From assembly GCA_963775235.1 (NCBI GenBank), contig CAVZHY010000005.1, positions 558,001 to 622,000 of the forward strand: 64,000 nt of DNA, given 5' to 3'. A program made the translations under genes and the position numbers. Source of the DNA: JBBDMC01 sp963775235 (GTDB lineage Bacteria > Pseudomonadota > Alphaproteobacteria > Rhizobiales > Kaistiaceae). Below, piece after piece: positions 16,656 to 31,080 of this stretch (position 1 is the stretch's first letter; every line of letters starts with the position of its first letter). The notes under the pieces were generated by a model, which was not told where the DNA came from, ran no database searches, and saw nothing but the letters and a program-made list of their open reading frames with translations.

Positions 16656-19600
16656 ATGAACCAGACGTTCGCCGGTCGTAGACGGGTCCGCAGGTTCTTC
16701 GGTTCCATTCGGGAAGTGGCCGAGATGCCGAACCTAATCGAGGTTCAGAAGGCATCCTACGACCAGTTTCTCCTTGTGGATGAGCCCGAGGGCGGGCGTC
16801 CCGACGAGGGCCTGCAGGCAGTCTTCAGGTCCGTGTTTCCTATTTCCGACTTTTCCAACACGGCGCTTCTGGAGTTCGTCCGCTACGATTTCGATCCGCC
16901 CAAGTACGATGTCGACGAGTGTCGTCAGCGGGGCATGACCTATTCGGCGCCGCTCAAGGTAACGCTGCGCCTGATCGTGTTCGATGTCGACGAAGAGACC
17001 GGTGCCAAATCGGTCAAGGACATCAAGGAGCAGGAAGTCTACATGGGCGACATGCCGCTAATGACGATGAACGGCACGTTCATCGTCAATGGCACCGAGC
17101 GCGTCATCGTCTCCCAGATGCACCGTTCCCCGGGCGTGTTCTTTGACCACGACAAGGGCAAAACGCACTCGTCGGGCAAACTCCTGTTCGCGGCGCGCAT
17201 CATTCCCTATCGCGGCTCGTGGCTCGATATCGAATTCGACGCCAAGGACGTCGTGCACGCGCGTATCGACCGCCGGCGCAAGATCCCGGTCACCTCGCTG
17301 CTCTACGCGCTCGGCATGGATGGCGAGGAGATTCTCGATACGTTTTATGACAAGGTCATCTACAAGCGGACCAAGGAAGGATGGCGGCTGCCGTTCGACG
17401 CGCATCGCATGCGCGGCTTCCGCGCCATCAACGACCTCGTCGACGCGGACACCGGCGACGTTGTGCTTGAGGCAGGACGAAAGTTTACGGCTCGCAGCGC
17501 CCGGCAGGCGGCTGAGAAGGGCGTGAAGGCGCTCAAGCTGGTCGACGAGGACCTCTACGGTCACTACCTCGCCAACGACATGGTCAATACGGAGACCGGC
17601 GAAATCTACGCCGAGGCCGGCGACGAGATCAACGAGAAGGTGCTGAACGTGCTGGTGGAAGCCGGCAACAAGGAAATCGTCATCCTCGACATCGACCATG
17701 TCAATACCGGCGCATACATCCGCAACACTCTGGCTGCTGACAAGAACGAGAGCCGAGAGGACGCGCTCTTCGATATCTATCGGGTTATGCGCCCGGGCGA
17801 GCCGCCGACGGTAGAAACCGCCGAGACGATGTTCAATTCGCTGTTCTTCGACGCGGAGCGCTACGACCTTTCCGCCGTCGGTCGGGTGAAGATGAACATG
17901 CGGCTCGACCTCAACGCTGAGGATACTGTCCGGGTACTCAGGAAAGAGGACATCCTCGCTGTCATCCGGACCCTGGTGCAATTGCGCGACGGCAAGGGCG
18001 AGATCGACGACATCGATAACCTCGGCAATCGCCGGGTGCGCTCGGTCGGCGAACTGATGGAGAACCAGTACCGCATCGGGCTGCTGCGCATGGAACGTGC
18101 GATCAAGGAACGCATGTCTTCGGTTGAGATCGGCAACGTAATGCCCCAGGACCTGATTAACGCCAAGCCTGCGGCCGCGGCGGTGCGCGAGTTCTTCGGC
18201 TCCTCGCAGCTTTCCCAGTTCATGGATCAGACCAATCCGCTCTCCGAGATCACGCACAAGCGGCGGCTGTCGGCGCTTGGTCCGGGCGGCCTCACCCGCG
18301 AACGTGCCGGCTTCGAAGTGCGCGACGTGCATCCGACGCACTACGGCCGGATTTGCCCGATCGAGACGCCGGAAGGCCCGAACATCGGCCTCATCAACTC
18401 GCTCGCCACCTTCGCCCGGGTCAACAAGTACGGTTTTATTGAAAGCCCGTACCGCAGAGTGAAGGACGGTCGGGTCACCGAGGAGGTGGCCTACCTCTCC
18501 GCGATGGAGGAGGCGAAGTACACCATCGCTCAGGCCAACGCTCCGCTTGATCCGAAGGGCCGCTTCATCAACGACCTGGTTACGTCGCGGCATGCGGGAG
18601 ACGTGATCATGGTGCCGCCCGACAAGGTCGACTTCATGGACGTGTCACCGAAGCAACTGGTTTCGGTCGCGGCGGCACTCATCCCGTTCCTGGAGAACGA
18701 CGACGCCAACCGCGCGCTGATGGGTTCCAACATGCAGCGTCAGGCGGTGCCGTTGGTCAAGGCCGAGGCGCCGCTCGTCGGTACGGGCATGGAGCCGATC
18801 GTAGCTCGGGATTCCGGCGCGGCGATTGCGGCCCGTCGGGCGGGCATCGTCGACCAGGTCGACGCCACCCGTATCGTGGTGCGCGCCACCGAGGACCTTG
18901 ATCCTTCGAAGTCCGGCGTCGACATCTACCGGCTGATGAAGTTCCAGCGCTCCAACCAGAACACCTGCATCAACCAGCGTCCGCTGGTGAGCGTCGGCGA
19001 ACCCGTTGCCAAGGGCGACATCATCGCCGACGGTCCGTCGACCGATCTCGGTGACCTGGCGCTTGGGCGCAACGTGCTCGTCGCGTTCATGCCGTGGAAC
19101 GGTTACAACTTCGAGGACTCGATCCTTCTCTCCGAGCGCATCGTGCGCGATGATGTCTTCACCTCGATCCACATCGAGGAATTCGAGGTTATGGCCCGCG
19201 ACACCAAGCTCGGGCCGGAGGAGATCACGCGCGACATCCCTAACGTTTCGGAGGAGGCGCTGAAGAGCCTCGACGAGGCGGGCATCGTGTACATCGGTGC
19301 CGAGGTGGCGGCGAGCGACATTCTGGTTGGCAAGATCACGCCGAAGGGCGAAAGCCCGATGACACCGGAAGAGAAGCTGCTCCGTGCAATCTTCGGCGAG
19401 AAGGCATCGGACGTCCGCGACACCTCGCTGCGTGTGCCGCCGGGCGTGACCGGTACGGTCGTCGAGGTGCGCGTGTTCAACCGCCACGGCGTCGAGAAGG
19501 ACGAGCGTGCCATGGCGATCGAACGCGAGGAGATCGAGCGGCTCGCCAAGGACCGTGACGACGAGCAGGCCATCCTCGACCGCAACGTGTTTGGCCGTCT

Positions 19601-20789
19601 CGCCGACATGCTGATGAACAAAATGGCGGTGGCCGGTCCCAAGGGTTTCAAGAAGGGCGGCAAGATCACCCGCGATGTCCTCGACGAGCACCCGAGAGGC
19701 CAATGGTGGCAGTTCGCCGTGTCCAACGACAAGGTAATGGCCGAGATCGAGGCGCTGCGGACCCAGTACGACGAGAGCCGCAAGGGCCTGGAGAAGCGCT
19801 TTATCGACAAGGTCGAGAAGGTACAGCGCGGTGATGAACTTCCGCCCGGCGTCATGAAGATGGTCAAGGTCTTCGTTGCCGTGAAGCGTAAGATACAGCC
19901 GGGCGACAAAATGGCCGGACGGCACGGCAACAAGGGCGTTGTGTCCAAGATCGTTCCGGTCGAGGACATGCCGCATCTTGCCGACGGCACTCAGGTCGAC
20001 ATCGTGCTCAATCCGCTCGGCGTTCCGAGCCGGATGAACGTCGGACAGATTCTTGAGACCCATCTCGGCTGGGCGTGCGCCGGCCTCGGTCTCAAGATCG
20101 GCGCGCTGGTCGAGGGCTACAAGAAGAACGGTGACGTCAAGCCTTTGAAAAAGGTGCTTAAGTCGCTGTACGGTGCCAACACCAAGAACGAGAAGGTTGC
20201 AGATTACGACGACAAGTCGACGGTTCGGCTGGCCGAGCAGTTGTCCAAAGGCGTGCCGATCGCCACGCCGGTGTTCGACGGTGCCCGTGAACCGGATATC
20301 GTCGAACTGCTGAACGAGGCGGGTCTCGATCCGTCGGGCCAGTCGATCCTTTACGACGGGCGCACAGGCGACCAGTTCGATCGTCCCGTTACGGTCGGCT
20401 ACATCTACATGCTGAAGCTGCATCATTTGGTGGACGACAAGATCCACGCCCGTTCGATCGGCCCGTATTCGCTGGTCACCCAGCAGCCGCTCGGCGGCAA
20501 GGCGCAGTTCGGTGGTCAGCGCTTTGGTGAAATGGAGGTGTGGGCACTGGAGGCTTACGGCGCCGCATACACCTTGCAGGAGATGCTCACCGTGAAGTCC
20601 GACGACGTTGCCGGTCGCACCAAGGTTTATGAGGCGATCGTGAGAGGCGACGACACGTTCGAGGCCGGCATCCCCGAGAGCTTCAACGTGCTGGTCAAGG
20701 AAATGCGTTCGCTCGGCCTCGATGTCGAGCTCGACCACTCTGCGCCGGGTCAGCAGCAATCGCTGCCGACAGCCGACGCGGCCGAATAG
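16656..20789 (+). CDS. rpoB: DNA-directed RNA polymerase subunit beta
   Basis: The beta subunit forms half of the polymerase active cleft. The product is 1377 residues, normal for alphaproteobacteria. The start is ATG 16656 (MNQTFAGRRRVRRFFG), 6 bases after GAGGAG; the longer open frame upstream is not conserved. Landmarks include the rifampicin region FMDQTNPLSEITHKRRL with the sensitive-type Asp, His and Ser residues, CPIETPEGPNIGLI, and the C-terminal GGQRFGEMEVWALEA. No frameshift interrupts its 4.1 kb, in contrast to many neighbours of the ribosomal block. Confidence 0.98.
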   Translation: MNQTFAGRRRVRRFFGSIREVAEMPNLIEVQKASYDQFLLVDEPEGGRPDEGLQAVFRSVFPISDFSNTALLEFVRYDFDPPKYDVDECRQRGMTYSAPLKVTLRLIVFDVDEETGAKSVKDIKEQEVYMGDMPLMTMNGTFIVNGTERVIVSQMHRSPGVFFDHDKGKTHSSGKLLFAARIIPYRGSWLDIEFDAKDVVHARIDRRRKIPVTSLLYALGMDGEEILDTFYDKVIYKRTKEGWRLPFDAHRMRGFRAINDLVDADTGDVVLEAGRKFTARSARQAAEKGVKALKLVDEDLYGHYLANDMVNTETGEIYAEAGDEINEKVLNVLVEAGNKEIVILDIDHVNTGAYIRNTLAADKNESREDALFDIYRVMRPGEPPTVETAETMFNSLFFDAERYDLSAVGRVKMNMRLDLNAEDTVRVLRKEDILAVIRTLVQLRDGKGEIDDIDNLGNRRVRSVGELMENQYRIGLLRMERAIKERMSSVEIGNVMPQDLINAKPAAAAVREFFGSSQLSQFMDQTNPLSEITHKRRLSALGPGGLTRERAGFEVRDVHPTHYGRICPIETPEGPNIGLINSLATFARVNKYGFIESPYRRVKDGRVTEEVAYLSAMEEAKYTIAQANAPLDPKGRFINDLVTSRHAGDVIMVPPDKVDFMDVSPKQLVSVAAALIPFLENDDANRALMGSNMQRQAVPLVKAEAPLVGTGMEPIVARDSGAAIAARRAGIVDQVDATRIVVRATEDLDPSKSGVDIYRLMKFQRSNQNTCINQRPLVSVGEPVAKGDIIADGPSTDLGDLALGRNVLVAFMPWNGYNFEDSILLSERIVRDDVFTSIHIEEFEVMARDTKLGPEEITRDIPNVSEEALKSLDEAGIVYIGAEVAASDILVGKITPKGESPMTPEEKLLRAIFGEKASDVRDTSLRVPPGVTGTVVEVRVFNRHGVEKDERAMAIEREEIERLAKDRDDEQAILDRNVFGRLADMLMNKMAVAGPKGFKKGGKITRDVLDEHPRGQWWQFAVSNDKVMAEIEALRTQYDESRKGLEKRFIDKVEKVQRGDELPPGVMKMVKVFVAVKRKIQPGDKMAGRHGNKGVVSKIVPVEDMPHLADGTQVDIVLNPLGVPSRMNVGQILETHLGWACAGLGLKIGALVEGYKKNGDVKPLKKVLKSLYGANTKNEKVADYDDKSTVRLAEQLSKGVPIATPVFDGAREPDIVELLNEAGLDPSGQSILYDGRTGDQFDRPVTVGYIYMLKLHHLVDDKIHARSIGPYSLVTQQPLGGKAQFGGQRFGEMEVWALEAYGAAYTLQEMLTVKSDDVAGRTKVYEAIVRGDDTFEAGIPESFNVLVKEMRSLGLDVELDHSAPGQQQSLPTADAAE

Positions 20790-20885
20790 GCAAGGGACAG
20801 CGTAGCCTTTGCCGATGCGGCCACCCTCTTACCTGCGGACCCGCCCTGGCGCCTCCCGCCTGGCGGGCCGCGAAGGAGACATTCG

Positions 20886-25088
<4,203 letters not shown>

Positions 25089-25116
25089 CTCCCGTCCCGG
25101 AGTGCAAACAGACCTT

Positions 25117-25147
25117 GAGGGCCGCCGGCAGGGCGGCCCTCTTGTTA
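25117..25147 (+). terminator. Terminator after rpoC
   Basis: A perfect 10-bp stem GAGGGCCGCC / GGCGGCCCTC with a 5-base loop is followed by TTGTT. It ends the rpoBC transcript 29 bases after the stop and abuts the convergent MFS stop, so it probably works in both directions. Confidence 0.8.
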
Positions 25148-26305
25148 TCGGCCGACCTGGCGCGCGGCAGCGGCGATCGCGATGCCCATCAAGCCAACCA
25201 GCGCCAGCGAAGTCGAAAGGCCGAAGGTGCGTGCGGTGAAGCCGAGGATGGGCGGAGAGACGAGGAAGCCGACGTATCCAAGCGTCAAGACCGCCGCCAT
25301 GCCGAGACTTGGTTGCATGCCGCGGATGCGTGAACCTGCGCTGAGCGCTGCCGGCACCACGTTCGCAGATCCGGCTCCGACGACACCGAAGCCGATGGCT
25401 GCGGCGAGCGGCCAGGGCGAGAGCACGGCGGCGGCGATCCCGAAGGCAACCAGGATGCCACCGGCAAACACCGCAACGACAGGTCCGACCCGGGCGATGA
25501 TGCCGTCACCGACGAGGCGGAGGCCCGTCATCGTGACTGAGAAGGCTGCGAAGCCACTGGCGGCCATCACTGGTCCGGAGAATTTGACGGTGGTCAGATA
25601 GAGCGCGCTCCAGTCGGTAATCGCCCCCTCGACGGCAAACGACAGGAACGCGAGGACGCCGAGACCAAGCGCTGCCCGGCTGGGTAGGACGAAAGCCGGG
25701 CGGACCAGAAGGGCTTGCTGGCCTTGCCAAAGGTGGCGCGCGGCGAGCAGCGCAAGGATCAGAAGAAGGGCGGCGGCTGTTGCGCCCCCAAGGCCATTGC
25801 CCCAGCCAAGCGCGACGGTGGCCGCACCGGCTCCAGCCCCGGCAAGTCCGCCAACGGAGAAGAACGCATGGAAGGAGGACATGGTCGGCGCACCGCGCGC
25901 GGCCTCCACCTCGGAGGCCTGCGTATTCATGGCGACGTCGAGCGCGCCCATGGTGAGGCCGGTGATGAACAGGCTGACAAAGAGAAAAGGCACCGAGGGC
26001 GACGCTAGCGGGACCGCCACGGTTGCGGGATAGGTGATTGCGAGGACGGCAGTTGGCGACCGAGAGCCGAATCGGGCCAGTATCCAACCGCTCGTGGGCA
26101 TGCCGGTCATCGCGCCGGCCGCCATGGCAAGGAGCGCCAGCCCCAAGATTCCCGGATCGATACCTAGGCGGGCCTGGACGATCGGAATGTACACTGCCCA
26201 GATGCCAGCGCCGGCACCCAGCGAGAAGAAGACGGCATAAATCGCGATGCGGGCGCGCAAGAGCGCTTTGCCCGGATTTGCGGTCGGTCCGGTAGTGGCT
26301 TCCAT
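25145..26305 (-). CDS. MFS transporter (YbjJ-like)
   Basis: The 386-residue product has about twelve hydrophobic segments and the first-half signature GAGAGIWAVYIPIVQARLG with MAAGAMTGMPTSGWILARFG (the A-motif position). Conserved patches TMGALDVAMNTQASEVE and SFHAFFSVGGLAGAG are typical of the YbjJ-like MFS subgroup, whose substrates are largely unknown. ATG 26305 is chosen because the open frame upstream is hydrophilic and unlike the family. The gene is a lone insertion between rpoC and rpsL, convergent with rpoC. No regulator is adjacent. Confidence 0.8.
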   Translation of the reverse strand: MEATTGPTANPGKALLRARIAIYAVFFSLGAGAGIWAVYIPIVQARLGIDPGILGLALLAMAAGAMTGMPTSGWILARFGSRSPTAVLAITYPATVAVPLASPSVPFLFVSLFITGLTMGALDVAMNTQASEVEAARGAPTMSSFHAFFSVGGLAGAGAGAATVALGWGNGLGGATAAALLLILALLAARHLWQGQQALLVRPAFVLPSRAALGLGVLAFLSFAVEGAITDWSALYLTTVKFSGPVMAASGFAAFSVTMTGLRLVGDGIIARVGPVVAVFAGGILVAFGIAAAVLSPWPLAAAIGFGVVGAGSANVVPAALSAGSRIRGMQPSLGMAAVLTLGYVGFLVSPPILGFTARTFGLSTSLALVGLMGIAIAAAARQVGR

Positions 26306-26498
26306 GGTCTCAACCTTGGTCACCGGCGTGAGGATTTGCGCGGCGACATCTGGGGAGGCGGTTTCTCGCGGGCAATTGCCACATGCTGGACTCAAACCAA
26401 TGGTTGGTGGTTTGTGGTAAGACAACATGACGGTCATTGTCGGCTGATGGTCGGGAAAGATATTGGCCGGGATTGCAAGAAAAAGGGGCGGCGCGGGG

Positions 26499-26527
26499 TT
26501 GACGCAACGGTTGCGAAACATTAGGTT
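26499..26527 (+). promoter_or_regulatory. Putative promoter of rpsL-rpsG-fusA-tuf
   Basis: TTGACG, a 17-base spacer and TAGGTT lie about 230 bases before the rpsL ATG. The -35 is good and the -10 is weak. It is the best candidate in this spacer. Confidence 0.4.
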
Positions 26528-26637
26528 CCGCGCGCTTTCGGGCAGGTGGTAGGCCCTTTGTTCCGACGGCGTCGCGCTGACGGATGAAGAGGGCTTAAAC
26601 ACTGACCTGGTCTGGCGACAGACTTTTTTGGTGACAC

Positions 26638-26670
26638 GATCGCGGCGCTGCGCCGTGATCCTCTGTTTTT
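26638..26670 (+). terminator. T-tailed hairpin upstream of rpsL (attenuator candidate)
   Basis: A 10-bp stem GATCGCGGCG / CGCCGTGATC (one G-U pair) with a 3-base loop is followed by CTCTGTTTTT. No plus-strand gene ends upstream, so it does not close a coding transcript; it sits inside the predicted rpsL leader and may be an attenuator. Confidence 0.5.
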
Positions 26671-26757
26671 GAGGGCGCCGCCTGCGGCAAGCGGGTGAAG
26701 GCGCTCTTAGGTGCGTCGGGCAAGTGGCCCGGCCGTGAACAAGTTGATGGGCAACGC

Positions 26758-27129
26758 ATGCCGACAGTGAATCAGTTGATCCGCAAGCCGCGGCGCCAAC
26801 CGGTGAGGCGCAACAAGGTACCGGCGATGCAGGAGAGCCCCCAGAAACGAGGCGTGTGTACGCGCGTCTACACGACGACCCCGAAGAAGCCGAACTCGGC
26901 GCTGCGCAAGGTCGCCAAGGTGCGTCTGACCAACGGGTTCGAGGTGATCGGCTACATCCCGGGCGAGGGGCACAATCTGCAGGAGCACTCGGTGGTGATG
27001 ATCCGTGGTGGCCGCGTCAAGGACCTGCCGGGCGTACGCTACCACATTCTGCGCGGCGTGCTTGACACGCAGGGCGTCAAGGACCGCAAGCAGCGCCGAT
27101 CGAAATACGGAGCGAAACGACCCAAGTAA
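26758..27129 (+). CDS. rpsL: 30S ribosomal protein S12
   Basis: S12 sits at the decoding centre and controls accuracy. The 123-residue product has TTTPKKPNSALRKVAKVRL and GGRVKDLPGVRYH, with Lys at both positions classically mutated in streptomycin resistance, so the sequence looks sensitive type. ATG 26758 (MPTVNQLIRKPR) is the family start; the frame opens 63 bases earlier without conservation. It begins the str operon. Confidence 0.97.
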   Translation: MPTVNQLIRKPRRQPVRRNKVPAMQESPQKRGVCTRVYTTTPKKPNSALRKVAKVRLTNGFEVIGYIPGEGHNLQEHSVVMIRGGRVKDLPGVRYHILRGVLDTQGVKDRKQRRSKYGAKRPK

Positions 27130-27171
27130 TTCTGGGTCGTTTTTTCGTCGAAGAAACAGGCTGAATAGAAC

Positions 27172-27642
27172 ATGTCTCGCCGCCATCGCGCCGACAAACG
27201 GGAGATTGTCCCGGACCCGAAGTACCACAACGACGTGGTCACCAAGTTCATGAACTCGGTGATGCACGACGGTAAGAAATCGGTCGCCGAGAATATCGTC
27301 TACGGTGCCTTTGACCTGATTCAGGAACGTACCAAGCAGGATCCGCTGGCGATCTTCCGTTCGGCGCTCGACAATGTCATGCCGGCGATCGAAGTGCGCT
27401 CGCGCCGCGTCGGTGGCGCCACATACCAGGTGCCGGTGGAGGTTCGCATCGATCGCCGTCAAGCGTTGGCGATCCGCTGGCTTCTAGGTGCCGCGCGAGG
27501 ACGCAACGAAAAGACAATGACCGAGAAGCTGTCGGGCGAACTGCTCGACGCGGCGAACAATCGGGGAAACGCCGTGAAGAAGCGCGAGGACACCCATCGG
27601 ATGGCCGACGCCAACCGCGCGTTCTCGCACTATCGCTGGTAA
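27172..27642 (+). CDS. rpsG: 30S ribosomal protein S7
   Basis: S7 nucleates assembly of the 30S head and contacts E-site tRNA. The 156-residue product begins MSRRHRADKREIVPDPKY and contains VMPAIEVRSRRVGGATYQVP and the C-terminal HRMADANRAFSHYRW. Length and order (rpsL, rpsG, fusA, tuf) are canonical. It lies 42 bases after rpsL. Confidence 0.97.
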   Translation: MSRRHRADKREIVPDPKYHNDVVTKFMNSVMHDGKKSVAENIVYGAFDLIQERTKQDPLAIFRSALDNVMPAIEVRSRRVGGATYQVPVEVRIDRRQALAIRWLLGAARGRNEKTMTEKLSGELLDAANNRGNAVKKREDTHRMADANRAFSHYRW

Positions 27643-27665
27643 GAACCCCGAAGAGAGCCTTTTTT

Positions 27666-29743
27666 ATGCCGCGAACGCACAAGATCGAGGACTACCGCAA
27701 CTTCGGCATCATGGCCCACATCGATGCCGGCAAGACGACGACGACCGAGCGGATCCTCTACTACACCGGCAAGAGCCACAAGATGGGCGAGGTCCATGAG
27801 GGTGCAGCCACCATGGACTGGATGGAGCAGGAGCAGGAACGCGGCATCACGATCACTTCGGCCGCGACCACCACTTACTGGCGCGACAAGCGCCTCAATA
27901 TCATCGACACGCCCGGCCACGTCGACTTTACCATTGAGGTGGAACGCAATCTGCGCGTCCTGGACGGCGCCGTGTGTGTGCTCGACTCCAACCAGGGGGT
28001 TGAGCCGCAGACCGAGACGGTCTGGCGCCAGGGCGACAAATACCACGTGCCGCGCATCGTCTTCGCCAACAAGATGGACAAGATCGGCGCCGATTTCTTC
28101 AAGTGCCTGGACGACATCGTCAAACGTCTTGGCGCCAGGCCGGTTGCGATCCAACTGCCGATCGGGGCCGAGAGCGAGTTCAAGGGCCTGATCGATCTCG
28201 TGCGTATGAAAGCGCGCATTTGGGATGAGGAGTCGCTTGGTGCCAAGTTCGAGGATACCGACGTTCCGGCGAACATGCTCGATCAGGCCAAGGAGTGGCG
28301 CGAGAAGCTGATCGAGGCGGCCGTCGAGATGGACGACCACGCGATGGCGGCTTATCTGGATGGCGCCGAGCCGGACGAGGCGACGCTGAAGGGCCTCATC
28401 CGCAAGGCTGTCATCAAGGGCACCTTCTTCCCGGTGCTGTGCGGCTCCGCCTTCAAGAACAAGGGTGTGCAGTCGCTACTCGACGCGGTCGTGGACTATC
28501 TGCCGTCCCCGGCCGATCTGGAGGCGATCAAGGGCGTCGATCCGCGCACCGGCCAGGAAATCCTGCGCCATTCGAGCGACAACGATCCCATGTCCATGCT
28601 TGCCTTTAAGATCATGGACGACCCCTTTGTCGGTTCGCTTACCTTTTGCCGGGTCTATTCCGGCAAGGTCCAGAGTGGGGACTCGCTGCTCAATTCGCCC
28701 CGCGACCGCAAGGAGCGCGTCGGCCGCATGCTGCTCATGCATGCGAACCACCGCGAGGACATCAAGGAAGCCTATGCCGGCGACATCGTAGCGCTTGCCG
28801 GTCTCAAGGATGCGCGCACCGGCGATACACTGTGTGATCCACAGAAGCCGGTGATCCTCGAGCAGATGGATTTCCCCGATCCGGTGATCGAGATCGCGGT
28901 CGAAGCGAAGACAAAGGGCGACCAGGAGAGGCTCGGCGTTGCCCTGCAACGGCTCGCCGCCGAGGACCCTTCTTTCTACGTGTCGACGGACCCGGAAAGC
29001 GGCCAGACCATCCTCAAGGGCATGGGCGAGTTGCACCTCGACATCAAGGTCGACATTCTGAAGCGGACGTACAAGGTCGACGTCAACGTCGGCGCGCCGC
29101 AGGTCGCCTATCGCGAGACGATCACGCGGCCGACGACGATCGACTACACGCACAAGAAGCAAACCGGCGGCTCGGGACAGTTCGCTCGCGTCAAGCTCGA
29201 AGTCGACTCCCGCGGCGTCGGGAGCCGGCTCGTCATTCGAGGCCAAGGTCGTCGGCGGGTCGGTGCCGAAGGAGTACATCCCCGGCGTCGAGAAGGGCAT
29301 CAAGTCGGTGCTGACCTCGGGCGTGCTCGCCGGCTTCCCGGTGGTCGACGTCCGCGCCGAGTTGGTGGACGGCGCCTACCACGACGTCGAATTCTTCGGC
29401 GCTCGCGTTTGAAATTGCCGGCCGCGCCGCATTCCGCGAGGCCCTGGGGAAGGCCGGCCCGGTGCTGCTCGAGCCGATCATGAAGGTCGAGGTCGTGACG
29501 CCGGAGGATTACTTCGGTTCGATCATGGGCGACATCAGTTCGCGGCGCGGCACGGTCGCGGGCACAGACACGCGCGGCAACGCCCAGTTGATCAATGCCA
29601 TGGTGCCGCTGGCCAACATGTTCGGCTACGTCAACACGTTGAGGTCGATGAGCCAGGGCCGAGCGCAGTACACCATGCAGTTCGACCATTACCAGCAGGT
29701 ACCGCAGGCAGTGGCGCAAGAGGTCCAGGCGAAGTTCGCCTGA
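27666..29743 (+). CDS. fusA: Elongation factor G (two apparent frameshifts)
   Basis: EF-G is the translocation GTPase. G1 is AHIDAGKTTTTERIL, G2/G3 include RGITITSAATT and DTPGHVDFT, and G4 is NKMDKIGADF. Near 29220 the frame leaves EF-G; the next frame supplies SFEAKVVGGSVPKEYIPGVE through about 29395, and a third frame supplies ALAFEIAGRAAFREALGKAG to the end at 29743. The reconstructed length, about 690 residues, is normal. fusA is essential and single here, so these two shifts are best read as sequence errors. They are the only interruptions in the whole ribosomal block. Confidence 0.93.
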
Positions 29744-29791
29744 TCGCGCCGCGTCTACGACAAAGGACTTCGAGAAGGACGGAGAGCCCCG

Positions 29792-30985
29792 ATGGCCAAA
29801 GCGAAATTCGAACGAACCAAGCCGCACTGCAACATCGGCACGATCGGCCACGTCGATCACGGCAAGACGACGCTGACCGCGGCGATCACCAAGGTGCTGT
29901 CGGAGACGGGCGGCGCCACGTTCAAAGACTACGCCTCGATCGATGCGGCGCCCGAGGAACGGGCGCGGGGCATCACCATCAACACGGCGCACGTGGAGTA
30001 CGAGACAGACAAGCGGCACTATGCGCACGTCGATTGCCCCGGCCACGCCGACTACGTCAAAAACATGATCACGGGCGCAGCGCAGATGGACGGTGCGATT
30101 CTGGTGGTGTCGGCCGCCGATGGCCCCATGCCGCAGACGCGCGAGCACATCCTGCTTGCGCGCCAGGTCGGTGTGCCGGCGCTGGTCGTGTACCTGAACA
30201 AGTGCGACATGGTTGACGACCCGGAGCTGCTCGACCTGGTCGAGCTGGAGGTGCGGGAGCTGCTCAGCCGCTATGAGTTCCCCGGCGACGACACGCCGAT
30301 GATCCGTGGATCGGCGCTGCTGGCGCTCGAAGGCAGCGACAACAAAGAACTCGGCCACAATTCGATCCTCAGGCTCATGGATGCTGTCGATTCCTTCATC
30401 CCGCAGCCGGAGCGTCCGATCGATCAGCCGTTCCTGATGCCGATTGAGGATGTCTTCTCGATTTCCGGTCGTGGCACGGTCGTCACCGGTCGCGTCGAAC
30501 GCGGCATCATCAAAGTCGGAGACGAAGTCGAGATCGTCGGCATTCGCGACACGTCCAAGACGGTGGTCACCGGCGTGGAGATGTTCCGCAAGCTGCTCGA
30601 CCAGGGCCAGGCTGGCGACAATATCGGCGCGCTCCTGCGCGGTGTCGACCGTGAGGGCGTCGAGCGCGGCCAGGTCCTGTGCAAGCCCGGTTCGGTAACG
30701 CCGCACACGGTGTTCCAGGCCGAGGCTTACATTCTGACCAAGGACGAAGGCGGTCGCCACACGCCGTTCTTCACCAACTATCGGCCGCAGTTCTACTTCC
30801 GCACCACCGACGTGACCGGCGTGGTCCAGTTGCCGGAAGGCACGGAGATGGTGATGCCCGGCGACAACGTGTCGATGGAGGTGACGCTGATCGTCCCCAT
30901 CGCCATGGAGGAGAAGTTGCGCTTCGCGATCCGCGAGGGCGGTCGCACCGTTGGTTCGGGCGTCGTCTCGAAGATCCTGAAGTAA
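29792..30985 (+). CDS. tuf: Elongation factor Tu
   Basis: EF-Tu delivers aminoacyl-tRNA to the ribosome. The 397-residue product has GHVDHGKTTLTAAI, DCPGHADYVKNM and NKCDMVDDPELL as GTPase motifs, RGITINTAHVEYE as switch I, and a normal C-terminal barrel ending VVSKILK. GGACGGAGAGCCCCG precedes the ATG. This is the only tuf in the window; many alphaproteobacteria carry a second copy elsewhere. Confidence 0.98.
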   Translation: MAKAKFERTKPHCNIGTIGHVDHGKTTLTAAITKVLSETGGATFKDYASIDAAPEERARGITINTAHVEYETDKRHYAHVDCPGHADYVKNMITGAAQMDGAILVVSAADGPMPQTREHILLARQVGVPALVVYLNKCDMVDDPELLDLVELEVRELLSRYEFPGDDTPMIRGSALLALEGSDNKELGHNSILRLMDAVDSFIPQPERPIDQPFLMPIEDVFSISGRGTVVTGRVERGIIKVGDEVEIVGIRDTSKTVVTGVEMFRKLLDQGQAGDNIGALLRGVDREGVERGQVLCKPGSVTPHTVFQAEAYILTKDEGGRHTPFFTNYRPQFYFRTTDVTGVVQLPEGTEMVMPGDNVSMEVTLIVPIAMEEKLRFAIREGGRTVGSGVVSKILK

Positions 30986-30998
30986 CTGACGACTGACG

Positions 30999-31073
30999 CA
31001 GAGGACAGAGAAGAGGAGAAAAGGACAGACCCGAACGACGATTGTACCTGTCGTCTCTCGCCCCTGTCCTCTG
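30999..31073 (+). promoter_or_regulatory. Inverted repeat in the tuf-rpsJ leader
   Basis: A perfect 10-base inverted repeat CAGAGGACAG (30999-31008) / CTGTCCTCTG (31064-31073) encloses a second, shorter stem ACGAC/GTCGT (about 31034-31054). The 3' arm ends 7 bases before the rpsJ ATG, so folding would bury the ribosome site. No T run follows. It is a candidate leader for S10-operon control. Confidence 0.5.
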
Positions 31074-31080
31074 AAGCCAC

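Larger units (their letters stand above)
26306..26757 (+). promoter_or_regulatory. str-operon leader region with promoter and hairpin
   Basis: About 450 bases lie between the divergent MFS gene and rpsL. They contain a putative promoter and, 111 bases downstream of it, a T-tailed hairpin (both listed separately). A further GC-rich segment GAGGGCGCC...GGCGCTCTT at 26671-26708 could pair as an alternative stem. No gene of recognisable family is present. Confidence 0.45.

Noticed and set aside
18645..20759. Long antisense open frame (704 codons) across rpoB
   Set aside because: It is a shadow of rpoB caused by high-GC codon bias; its product is low-complexity and resembles no family.
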